Of a DNA stretch of 38,962 nt, positions 10,213 to 19,900 are shown in pieces (the stretch's first letter is position 1; each line of letters opens with the position of its first letter). Source of the stretch: a virus; IMG/VR virus record IMGVR_UViG_3300034073_003727, positions 1 to 38,962 of that record; one strand, 5' to 3'. The translations under genes were made by a program, and so were the position numbers. Below the pieces are notes generated by a model. The model did no database searches. It was not told where the DNA came from and saw only the letters and a program-made list of their open reading frames with translations.

Positions 10213-11640
10213 TTAAGGTATAAATTGTCTTAAATCAAAACCATCAAAAGATTCAATTTCAGCGCCATCTAATTTTAATTGATTAATATCAGTTGTACTT
10301 GTATCCGTTATCGCCCACCCTTGACCTCCTCCCGGTCCTCCATAAAACAAACTATTTAAATCTTTATACAGCCTGAATTCAATCGGTTTTGAATCATAAA
10401 AATATGAATCAAAATTAATACATGGGCCTCCGTTTTTAGCATTAATAAAAGTGCCATTTGTCTGCCATTTAACGCCTTCCCCGCCTCTTCCTAAAACCGC
10501 AATATTATTAAATTCTAATTCAATAGTAAAAATGTTATTCGCATTAACAGCATATTTAAAATCATCTGAATTAGGAACCACAAAATTAATTCCACCGCTA
10601 TTTACAGTAGTAGCTATATATTTCGCTAAAGAATTAGAAGAAGAGTTAAATTTTATATTAACTCCAGAATAAAATCTAAAATCAGACGAATTATTATTAT
10701 TTTGTTTTATAAAATCATAAATATTAAAGTTTTCTTCATAATCATCTGTTTTGGTTAAATATAATATGGAAGCGTCAGATTTGAGATTAGCTCCAGGAGC
10801 TTCAAATAAACCAGAAATTCCTGTTGGATTTAAAATTGGATTATTATAAGAATAACCCGTAGGATAAGAATAGGGACCCGGCTCATTATCAAAATTAATT
10901 CCTTGGATTCTAGCATAATAATCTTGACCAACAGATAATTGATTTATTTTTACAGAAAAATTATCATTTATAAAACCATTATAATCACCGAATCTCGGCT
11001 TGTCTGAATCATTTTGTAAAACAATGTCTCCAGTATATGAATAAATAATAGAGGTAAAGCCCGTATCACTAGATATATCAATAACAAATCTTTTTACATA
11101 ATTTGTTGGAGATAAAGTATTCCAAAAAAATTCTAGCTGATAAGATGTAGCTTCAGAATAACTTTTAACAGCATAAAATTTACCTATTCTTGACGGCGTT
11201 GGATTATCATAAACTCTTTGACCACTAATATCTACCAAAATTGGATTATCTGTATCACCAGCACTAGAGACTGTATTTATTGTAATCCTAGCTACTTCGT
11301 ATCCTGTTGACTCATTCCCAGCGGTAAATTCACTAAAAGGTCTATGCAAAACATAGAACACACCAGAACTACTTGGATCAACGGTTAATGATAATGAAGA
11401 ATCATTAATATTGTTAGATAAAATATCTTCAGCAATAAATATTGTATTTGTGTTAGCCCCATTTTCAATATCGCTTGAAGGAACAATAGTTGTATCACCA
11501 TTTTTATATAATGTTGTATCTCCAATAACAGCATTATACGTAACAGTAAAATTTCCAGAATTAGTAAGAACCAAACCCGTATATCCGCCTAAACCAGTAG
11601 GCGTCTGATCCAATATTTTTCCTGTATAATAAACATTCAT
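10213..11640 (-). CDS. Tail tip protein with FN3-like domain and Gly-rich C-terminus
   Basis: The preferred ATG at 11638-11640 overlaps the upstream stop in an ATGA arrangement and gives 475 residues. A longer frame from a TTG at 11649 is less likely. Residues about 170-260 have an FN3-like pattern (strands around YQLEFFWNT, KRFVIDISSD and GQDYYARIQGIN). The C-terminal 100 residues contain IELEFNNIAVLGRGGEGV, NAKNGGPCINF and FYGGPGGGQGW. These Gly-rich loops resemble those at the ends of tail adhesins and gpJ-like proteins. Its place between gpM and gpL is not occupied in lambda. The role is inferred as a tip decoration or receptor-contact protein. Confidence 0.62.
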   Translation of the reverse strand: MNVYYTGKILDQTPTGLGGYTGLVLTNSGNFTVTYNAVIGDTTLYKNGDTTIVPSSDIENGANTNTIFIAEDILSNNINDSSLSLTVDPSSSGVFYVLHRPFSEFTAGNESTGYEVARITINTVSSAGDTDNPILVDISGQRVYDNPTPSRIGKFYAVKSYSEATSYQLEFFWNTLSPTNYVKRFVIDISSDTGFTSIIYSYTGDIVLQNDSDKPRFGDYNGFINDNFSVKINQLSVGQDYYARIQGINFDNEPGPYSYPTGYSYNNPILNPTGISGLFEAPGANLKSDASILYLTKTDDYEENFNIYDFIKQNNNNSSDFRFYSGVNIKFNSSSNSLAKYIATTVNSGGINFVVPNSDDFKYAVNANNIFTIELEFNNIAVLGRGGEGVKWQTNGTFINAKNGGPCINFDSYFYDSKPIEFRLYKDLNSLFYGGPGGGQGWAITDTSTTDINQLKLDGAEIESFDGFDLRQFIP

Positions 11641-13505
11641 AACGACCAAGAAATAACTGTATTAAACACGCTAGCTGCACTAACTGGCGATTTAACTTCG
11701 ATTAATTTTATATTAATGTCATTATTGTCATAAAAATTGTAAGTGTGACTCCATTCAGGACAATAAACATTTATAGTTTTATTATAAGGTTGCGGTAAAA
11801 TATATTCAAATATTTTAAAACCAGCTTTTTCATCTAAAAATTTTAATAAAGCCCTTGTCTCTTTATTTGATCTTTTATTGAAAACAACATTAAACTGCAT
11901 CAAATTATAGTTAATACCATCTTTTTCATATTCAATAGTTGAATTTTTTTGATCATTAACGACTAATCTAATCTCAGAATCAATACCATAATCTATATCA
12001 CCTTTAAAATAGAAATCTTTAGTGAACCATGAATCTGCTCCAGTAGGACTATTATTTGGTCCTATAATTAATGGACCGGTTACACCGCTTGATCCTTGAT
12101 TAAAACCGCTTCCAGTGTAATAATAATATCCTCTTAAATTAAAAGAATCAGAATTATAATAAAACACATCATTATAATTTATATCATAAACAGTGCTATT
12201 ATAAGTTTTGATAAAAACTTCATCTAATTGTACCAACATGCCTTTGTAATCCAAAGAACTATCATACAATGATTCGGCATTTATTTTTATATTGTTTATA
12301 TTATTATATGGCGTTGTATGGCTAATCGTTTTAAAATATAGTTCAGCGTTATTTTTATAAGGATTAAATAAATCTATATTAACTCCTTTAAAACCTTCGT
12401 ACAAACTTTTATTTTGCGCTTCAGGAGTATTCTCAAAATAAGTAATTAAACATTTAGCCTGAGTATCAGTTAAACCGTCAAAATTTAGTTGAAACGTTGT
12501 TTGCAATGTATTTACATTCTTAGCAACATTACTTCTATAACCATCACCCATTTCAAGTGTTGACAAATTCGAAGAAAAATTGACACTTGAACCATAAGAC
12601 AATTTAAATAATTCGTCTATATCTTGAGTCCAATAAAGCTTACCAGAAAATGTTATTGGAGAATATTCTTCTCCAGCTGGAACATTATTTTTAGCAAAGT
12701 ATAAACGAGTATTATCAAAATATTTTTCATATAAATACTTTTCATAATAATCGATTTCTGTTTCCGACAAAACTCCAGTAAAATGTATTAGTTCGTAATA
12801 TTTTACGCCGTTAGTTTGAGGATTATCTCCTATTATTAATACTCCACTCTTCCAATTAGAATGAAAAGAGCTATAAGTTCCAATTTCATAACCGTTTTGT
12901 CTGACTTTTATAGAGTTTGAATTACTATCTTGTACAATTGTGAAAATATTCTTTGTATCGTATAAAGGACCAACCGCATTATACTCTTGAGTATCAAGAA
13001 GCATTTTTGCTGTACCTGAATTACTAACACCGCTAACTATAAATTTACCTGAGCTTTCTCCATAACTAGAACAAAATTGAAATATCTTTCTAGAATCAGT
13101 TGGTAATATTATTTCTGCAACATCAACTAAAGTAATAAATGTTCTTGAGTCAGAAGTGAATCCAGAACCGCTCAAAAATTGATCGCCATAGATATTTAGA
13201 TAATATTCATTAAAATCTACAAAAGGTTTAGTATTTTCATCATTACTGATTTGGATTAAATTTCCACTACCACTTACCGAATTTAGCCATCCTGTGACAT
13301 TAAATCTAGAATCAGTAACAAAACTATTTAAAAAATCATTATTAAACCATGTCGTTAATCCAGTGTTTCCAAAGCCTGTATACGCAGGATAAACAGATAT
13401 TCCCGTTACAAGTTGATAATCTACAATATCATATTTAGAATATGATTGTGTGCCATCATACTCATAAATATTTTTTATGTTTAACCCTGATAATATTGCG
13501 CTCAT
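11637..13505 (-). CDS. gpM-like minor tail protein with N-terminal LamG-like domain
   Basis: This 622-residue protein seems built from three parts. Residues about 50-262 look like a LamG/concanavalin fold, ending FTGVLSETEIDYYEKYLYEKY. Residues about 303-440 contain a gpM-like pattern (SVNFSSNLSTLEMGDGYRS, then a long strand and an ITYFEN helix). Residues about 485-605 look like a second gpM-type copy, with a RALLKFLDEKAGFKIFEY helix and a YCPEWSHTYNF strand. Lambda gpM is only about 109 residues, so both doubling and insertion are inferred. The position after the tape measure and before gpL suits M. The start shares one base with the upstream stop (TAATG). Confidence 0.65.
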   Translation of the reverse strand: MSAILSGLNIKNIYEYDGTQSYSKYDIVDYQLVTGISVYPAYTGFGNTGLTTWFNNDFLNSFVTDSRFNVTGWLNSVSGSGNLIQISNDENTKPFVDFNEYYLNIYGDQFLSGSGFTSDSRTFITLVDVAEIILPTDSRKIFQFCSSYGESSGKFIVSGVSNSGTAKMLLDTQEYNAVGPLYDTKNIFTIVQDSNSNSIKVRQNGYEIGTYSSFHSNWKSGVLIIGDNPQTNGVKYYELIHFTGVLSETEIDYYEKYLYEKYFDNTRLYFAKNNVPAGEEYSPITFSGKLYWTQDIDELFKLSYGSSVNFSSNLSTLEMGDGYRSNVAKNVNTLQTTFQLNFDGLTDTQAKCLITYFENTPEAQNKSLYEGFKGVNIDLFNPYKNNAELYFKTISHTTPYNNINNIKINAESLYDSSLDYKGMLVQLDEVFIKTYNSTVYDINYNDVFYYNSDSFNLRGYYYYTGSGFNQGSSGVTGPLIIGPNNSPTGADSWFTKDFYFKGDIDYGIDSEIRLVVNDQKNSTIEYEKDGINYNLMQFNVVFNKRSNKETRALLKFLDEKAGFKIFEYILPQPYNKTINVYCPEWSHTYNFYDNNDINIKLIEVKSPVSAASVFNTVISWSL

Positions 13506-14299
13506 TATATTAAAGTCTTCTTCTCAACGACTACTTGATCTATTTTAGCAGAAGCTAAAAGATATTGACCTTCTGAAACTTGATAATTCTGACTATTTAA
13601 TACACCACTAACAGCGAAAGTATTTAATGTTGTTCCGTATAAATCTTTTAAGACTACATCACACACAGCATTTTTGCCTGTTATGGTCAATAAATTACCC
13701 AATTCATTAGAAGAAAGCTCGCAAGATACATTTTTATTTAATTTAGCAACTCTAAAAGGAATCTTATCTTCTACATTAAAGAAAGCGGGTCTTTCACAAG
13801 ATGCGCTATAAGAAAACTGAACTATATTATCAATACCTTCTAAATCTTTTTTATTTACATATGATTTATAACCATTGGCAAAATAATCTGGAATAGGAAT
13901 ATTTGCTTTTTGATCATCTGTATTTTCATCGAAACTCTGTACAGATACATTTCCATACCAATCAAAATCTGTAGAAATAGCTATAGGCTGAAACGGTTCA
14001 ACTGAAAAATTAACAGATTTCGGATATAAACCAGTAATTAATACATTTGCGAATCTAGCAGTTATTGCAGATTCAGACGTTCCTGTTATATTTAAGTAAG
14101 ACGGAAACGATCCTGTCAGATAAAAATTGACACTTAAACTTCCAACAACAGCGCCTTCTGGTGCATAATTTAATAATGTTCCATCATTTAATATTACCGC
14201 AGAAGTCGAAGCTTGAGCAGACAAAGAAATCTCTGAAGCATAATATCTTTCGTTTTCTATCGTAAAAGATATATTTCTGTAATTTAAAAATTTAGCCAT
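13505..14299 (-). CDS. Tail-tube-like protein of the tail tip
   Basis: This 264-residue protein is predicted to be nearly all beta strand. It shares landmarks with the 301-residue gene downstream of the tape measure and, more weakly, with the major tail protein. These are a VNFSVEPFQPIAISTDFDWYGN stretch (about residues 96-117) and a later FRVAKLNKNVSCELSSNELG stretch (about 181-200). It lies one base after the stop of the fibre-like gene and couples to the gpM-like gene by a TAATG junction. A distal tube or hub ring is the likely role; this is inferred from similarity seen by eye. Confidence 0.6.
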   Translation of the reverse strand: MAKFLNYRNISFTIENERYYASEISLSAQASTSAVILNDGTLLNYAPEGAVVGSLSVNFYLTGSFPSYLNITGTSESAITARFANVLITGLYPKSVNFSVEPFQPIAISTDFDWYGNVSVQSFDENTDDQKANIPIPDYFANGYKSYVNKKDLEGIDNIVQFSYSASCERPAFFNVEDKIPFRVAKLNKNVSCELSSNELGNLLTITGKNAVCDVVLKDLYGTTLNTFAVSGVLNSQNYQVSEGQYLLASAKIDQVVVEKKTLI

Positions 14300-14300
14300 A

Positions 14301-16040
14301 TTAAACTACAGTATATGATATAGTAGATACAACAGTAAAATCTACGTCAAATGTTTTAGTTCCATCTTGTTCTGCAATTCTAAATTGAAGCAATCGGCCT
14401 GATTGAAAATTCGTAGTACCATTAAATTGATTTTTTGATATTGTTATTAATTGATTTGGAGATATAGACCCTAAACCAACATATCCAATAATACCACTAA
14501 TTGGAACAGATGATGGATTACTTGGTGGACTTATTGAAAATCCTGAAACAAATCCATCTGGAATAGAAGCATCATAAGTGGGAGTTATACTAACAATTTC
14601 AAATCTAGGACCATTAGTTAAATTGGCACAGTCTGTATCTGATGTTAAAATTTGAATCTTCTCTATAGAACCATTAAAAGAAGTGATTCCAAAAGGAGCG
14701 TGATTATCATTATGACCACTTGGATTTGTATTTGAATCTGGAGTAAATGGATTAAAATATATACAATTACCAGTTACTCTTGTTTCATAAACTTGAACAA
14801 ATTTGCCATGAGTATAATCAGAATTGGTAGTCAAACCACCCTTAATATCTAAATCGCCATCTCTATTAAGTGAAGCTTTAACTGCCGAAGTACTTGTACT
14901 TCCATCTATTAAAAATGCAAGTGCATCACTATATGGAGACACATTATATAAACCGACCGACCATTTTTTACTTGGCGAACTAATATTGCCACTTGCAAAT
15001 GTATATAAAGATGAAGTTGCTGCTGGACCAGAACTTGCAGTATTTACTTGTAATATTTCGCATTTAGCATTTGATTCCGCTTGGAAAGTGGCTAGTATTT
15101 CATCGCTTGATTTGACGTGAAGTTTTGCGTTTGGAGAAGTTGTTCCTAAACCTAAATATCTATTTGAGCAATCATATATCAAATTTAATGCAGTGTTTCC
15201 TGCATTTCCTCCAATTGATAAATTATTATTAACCAAAGAAAAATAAGCGCTCCTAGTTGTATTTGTAAATAACAAACTTGAAGTTGAGCTTAATGTATTA
15301 TTAAATCTCGTAAAAACACCTGACCCGTAAACATCAAGAGCATAAGCCGGTGAAGTGGTATTAATTCCTACATAAGAATTTGTTCCGTTTTCGACATATA
15401 AAACATCATTCCCTAAAACAATATCATCATCATTAGATTTGTTTATATATAAAATGTCTCCAGCAACAGTTGATTTCATTTCACAAACACCTGGATCAAA
15501 CATAATACCAGAAGTTCCGCTTTGAAATTTTACACTACCATCTTTAACAAAAAATTTATCTGTTAAGGCAGATGTACCATCAGAAATACCAAAATTTCCA
15601 TTTGTATCTATATTAACAATATCTGTAAAAGTACTACCATCAGTTGAAGCTTGTATATAAAAATCAGTATCACTTGCTTTTTTTGTATTTCTCCATATAA
15701 CAGCGCTATCTTTCAAAGAGAATGAAGCTTGTCTTCCAGCGGTTCTCGAAGCCAATCGAACTTCAGCAAGAGTTGCAGAACCTATATCTCCAATATCTAA
15801 AGCAACTTGAGGATTTGTATTATCAATACCTACGTATCCATTAGAACCAACCGTTATACCGCTAGGCACAGTACTACCAACTATACTAATAGAAGATGAA
15901 CTTGGCGCAGTCAAACCAGTAAAACATTTTTGCAATTCACCTAGTGTTATTTGTTCTGTTGCTGATACTGTTGAAGTTGCAAATACATGACTTTGAGTAA
16001 TCGTGCTTGCTGTTACTACTGGTAAATCTGTAAATTTCAT
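14301..16040 (-). CDS. Fibre-like protein with VGI(G/N)TTSP-type repeats
   Basis: This 579-residue, Ser/Thr/Asn-rich beta protein opens with a fibre-anchor-like start (KFTDLPVVTASTITQSHVF, then ITLGELQ). It contains three copies of a motif typical of phage fibres and endosialidase-type adhesins: GYVGIDNTNP at about residue 68, SYVGINTTSP at about 222 and RYLGLGTTSP at about 294. The same motif occurs in the 915-residue fibre at 35,374. I see no autoproteolytic chaperone domain at the C-terminus. It is unusual that a fibre gene lies inside the tip operon between two tube-like genes. A side fibre attached near the tip is the likeliest role. Confidence 0.65.
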   Translation of the reverse strand: MKFTDLPVVTASTITQSHVFATSTVSATEQITLGELQKCFTGLTAPSSSSISIVGSTVPSGITVGSNGYVGIDNTNPQVALDIGDIGSATLAEVRLASRTAGRQASFSLKDSAVIWRNTKKASDTDFYIQASTDGSTFTDIVNIDTNGNFGISDGTSALTDKFFVKDGSVKFQSGTSGIMFDPGVCEMKSTVAGDILYINKSNDDDIVLGNDVLYVENGTNSYVGINTTSPAYALDVYGSGVFTRFNNTLSSTSSLLFTNTTRSAYFSLVNNNLSIGGNAGNTALNLIYDCSNRYLGLGTTSPNAKLHVKSSDEILATFQAESNAKCEILQVNTASSGPAATSSLYTFASGNISSPSKKWSVGLYNVSPYSDALAFLIDGSTSTSAVKASLNRDGDLDIKGGLTTNSDYTHGKFVQVYETRVTGNCIYFNPFTPDSNTNPSGHNDNHAPFGITSFNGSIEKIQILTSDTDCANLTNGPRFEIVSITPTYDASIPDGFVSGFSISPPSNPSSVPISGIIGYVGLGSISPNQLITISKNQFNGTTNFQSGRLLQFRIAEQDGTKTFDVDFTVVSTISYTVV

Positions 16041-16044
16041 TAAA

Positions 16045-16950
16045 TTAGTTTAAATAAGTTTTATATGATAATTTTACACCTAATAAATCATCAGCAGATG
16101 AATTTACTTGCTCCGATACTATTTTAGCTCCAGAACCGCTGAAGTTAAAAATCTCTGTTGTTTCTTGACTTTTAGTAAAAGCAAATAAAACAATATCATC
16201 CCAAGTGGTTAATTCGTCACCATCAGCAGTTGTTAAAGGTTCGTCTTTCAAAATTGTGCCACTGACACTAATTATAAAAGTTGCATCGCCATTTGCTGTT
16301 AAGTCATCAAATACTTTTTTTGTTTCGTAATTATCGATATCAAGGCTAAAAGAACTAACAACTTCTATTGGAAAAACATTTTGTACTTCAATTGGTATTT
16401 CTGCATTTCCACTTGATAAACCATAAATTGGTAATTTAGGACAATTAAAATCAATATTAAAATCTTTTACTCTATTAGTAGTTGAATTACGACAAGTTAC
16501 CGAAATATGTTTAACTTGAGGAACGAATACACCACCAGCAATTCCACTTCCTGTTGGATTTGAAACTGGCCCAATATTGCCATATACATTAAAACTTGTA
16601 GAAATCTGCGGCACTTCACCAACGGCACAACTAATCCCAAAAGAGTTTAAATAAGCATCAGCAAAAGAAAAATATTTATTTTTATAATAAAGACCGCCGC
16701 TTATGCTTTTTGCAATATAATTATTACCATCTCCAGTTAAAGAAAACGCTGGATCATTATTTATTAAATATCTGTCAATAGATAAACTTGCTGTCGGTAC
16801 TGACGCAATTATTTGTTTTGTGTATCCTTTACCAATTACATTTATTGGTTTATAATCAATAGAATAAGAACCATCAACAGATGTAATACCAGAAAGCGCA
16901 ACACCATTTAAATAAAATGTATTCTCATAATTGGTTATAGCATTTTTCAT
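16045..16950 (-). CDS. Tail-tube-like protein next to the tape measure
   Basis: This is a 301-residue beta-rich protein directly downstream of the tape measure, with 6 bases between them. Residues about 122-143 (NSFGISCAVGEVPQIS, then FNVYGN) correspond to a stretch in the major tail protein (SFEAAVGAIPTASVTVEGFN). Residues about 185-217 (IEVQNVFPIEVVSSFSLDI, then KKVFDDL) resemble its VDVPINVDVTINAIVSEL...IFDNL region. This suggests a paralogue of the tube protein used as a distal tail or tube-end ring. A lambda-type siphovirus does not have this gene here, but other long-tailed phages have distal tail proteins in this position. Confidence 0.6.
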   Translation of the reverse strand: MKNAITNYENTFYLNGVALSGITSVDGSYSIDYKPINVIGKGYTKQIIASVPTASLSIDRYLINNDPAFSLTGDGNNYIAKSISGGLYYKNKYFSFADAYLNSFGISCAVGEVPQISTSFNVYGNIGPVSNPTGSGIAGGVFVPQVKHISVTCRNSTTNRVKDFNIDFNCPKLPIYGLSSGNAEIPIEVQNVFPIEVVSSFSLDIDNYETKKVFDDLTANGDATFIISVSGTILKDEPLTTADGDELTTWDDIVLFAFTKSQETTEIFNFSGSGAKIVSEQVNSSADDLLGVKLSYKTYLN

Positions 16951-16956
16951 TTATTA

Positions 16957-19900
16957 TTATACATAAGATTGTTTATTAAATCCACCATATCGATTTGCTT
17001 TTTGTATTTGATTGTCAGCAACTTTTGCGATATTACGGGCTAAATTTTGACTGAATATCATTTCATTTGAATCGTAATTATTTCCAGATTGACCTAATAC
17101 AAACTGGCCAGATTTATTATAACTACCAACATTAGCGACAATATTAATATTGCTGTTATTTGTATTGTTAGTATTATTTGTGGTGCTATTGCTGCCGCCA
17201 CCTTGCATCCTAGAGCTATTTGCAGAAATATATTTATTATTTGCGGCATTTGATATAGCATTCATTCCGCCAGACATATATCTAGGAACATTATCAGAAA
17301 TACGAGATCCATATGGAATAAAACCACCAGATTGATAACCAATCAAACCTCCTCTTTGATTTTTGATTACTAAATCTTCAGGACTACCAAACTCTGAAAC
17401 AGATCTTTCTAAAACCCTACTACCGATTTTACTGGTGCTTTGAACAGCCTTTCCAGCTGTTCCGGCGGCTGATGATAAATTTCCCAAGCCTACGCCTAGA
17501 AACGCAGCACCAGCTGCTCCAACAATACTGCTTATTAATTGAGCACGTTTTTGTTTTGCTTGAAATTCTTTATTAACTCTTTCTTTTTCTGCTTCAATTG
17601 ATTTTTGACGCATATTTTTAAAGAAAGGATCGTTTTCAAAAGCGTACGCACTATAATCATCTAAACTTACAGGTCTAGTGTCCATACCGCTGCCAATTAA
17701 ATTACCTGAATAATTTAATTCATCTCCGATTAAAGATTGTTGAGCGGCAAAACCAAAACCGCCACCACTTTGAAAACGAGGTGCCATCCCATAATTCAAA
17801 CCATCTAAATTATTAACACCAATTGCCGCGACCGCTTCTCTATTTAATACATATTCGCCATCTTCTAACAATGCTAAATTTCTATCTCCAGTTCTGTTGC
17901 CGGGTATATATGTACCATTTTCGGCACGAATAATACCGCCTCTTTGTTTACCAACGATTCCTCCGTTTTGAAATAAACCGCTACCAATAGAACCAATAGC
18001 TCTATACATAGCTGCTCTCATAACTTCTTGCATCAACATTTGACCAAAATTAATCACCATATCTTGCAATGCATCGCCAATTGATTTTGTTCCTTTTGCG
18101 ACTTCCATTAAAGCATTTGTCATACCATCTGCAAAAGCAGAAGGCGCTTTTTCTGCTAAATCCAATATAATTTGATCTGATTGTTTAGCCATATTACCAA
18201 AACCCTTTTCAAGTCTACCCATTATTGTTGTGTTTAATCTTTCGTTTTCTTGTTTAATTCTAATATCTTCATCTACAGTTTGTCTTTGTATGCCTAATAT
18301 TTTTTCTCTTGTTTCGTATTGTTTTTTCAATAATTCAACTTGAGATTCTAATACTGGATTTCCTTTTGCTAATTCAGAAAGCTGAGTGAAATCAAGTACT
18401 GGTGCATTTGCACCTAATGCGCCAGCTGAACCAAGTTTTGATTGATTTTTTTGAGCGGCTAAGTAAGCTTGATATTTTCTATAAGTACCTTTACCATATA
18501 ATGTATCAATATCATTTTCAGCGGATGGACCCATTTCATTAGAAGCAAATTGTATTTTTTGCATTTTTTCGCTTCCTACTCCACCTAATTCTTCAGCTAA
18601 TCTATCAGTTATCCATTCATTCATTACCTGTGTCAATTTTTCCAATGCATTTGTATTTTGAATTTCAGCAGCAAGTTGTAATTGAGCTTGAGCCATTTCT
18701 GTGGCTAAATTTTGATCTTCCATTCTTCTTTGTTCCTCAAGAACTTTATTTTCTATACCTATTCTTCTTTCCAAACTTTCCCTAACACCCATTCCATATT
18801 CTTGACGAGGATCTTCTAATCCTCTTCTTAAAGCGGCAATATATGATTCAGAATTAGCTTTTGCAATGTCGATGGCGAAACCTAAATTTTTAGCAGTAAT
18901 TTCTGCTTCTTTTATTCTAGTAAAATTTTCTTTTTGAATTCTATTACTCTCAACTGAATATTGTAATTCAGCTGCAATTTTTAATCTATTTAAATCTTGT
19001 TTTATTTGCAATTCTTTTTCTGCGTTTTGTTGTTCTAATTCTAAAGAAGTTTTATTTCTTTCTCTTTCAGCAATTGCTCTAGCTATTTCATCTTTTGCAA
19101 ATTGATTTTTAGCAAATTCACTTGCTTTTAACGCGTTATTTAAAGCGTCTAATATAAGTGTAAATTCATTAACAATTTTTTCTCTTTGTTCTTCTGGAGC
19201 CATAGCAGCTTTAGCTTCCATAGCAGCTGTAGTTGCATTTCTAAATCCTTCCACGTCTTGTGATTTTGTTAAATCTAAAGTGGCTGGTAAACCTAATGTA
19301 TTAGATTTTATTAAATCATTAAATTGTTTTGTTCTTTCTGTTTGAATTTCTTTTGCTACATTTCCAACATTTATTTCATTATATTTTCCGCTTTGAAGTT
19401 GATTGAATACTTTATCTCTAAAAAATTGAGCATTTTCTTGAGAAGTTAACATGGAATCTTTAAATACTTTTGTTAACTCTTCAGCGTTTCTTTGTAAGAA
19501 TTTAGATTTTTCTTTATCTTGTTGAATTTGAAATGCAGCATAATCATCATTTAATTTAACTAAAGAATCTTCAGCTTTTGTTTTAGCGGCAATGTTTGCG
19601 TATTCAAATTTTTTGATTTCTGGCAAATTACTCATCATATAAGACGATATTTGCTCATTTAATGAAGAAGTGAAGTCAGAAATTATAGATTGTATTCTTT
19701 GTGCGCTAGACTGTTTTTCAAAACTCATTGCCGCTTCAAATGCGGCTTGCTCAAGAGAATCTTGAATTTTTTGAAAAATAGAAGCTACGCTTTCTGTAGC
19801 TTTATTTCTGTAGTTTTGAATATATTTAGATAAATCTAACCTCTGAGCATCTTTATCTAAAATATCAAGAACTTCAAGCGGTTTATCTAATAATGACTCA

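Noticed and set aside
11641-11649. TTG start giving three extra residues for the FN3/Gly-rich tip protein
   Set aside because: The ATG at 11638-11640 overlaps the preceding stop as ATGA, a common coupling arrangement, and is the stronger start.
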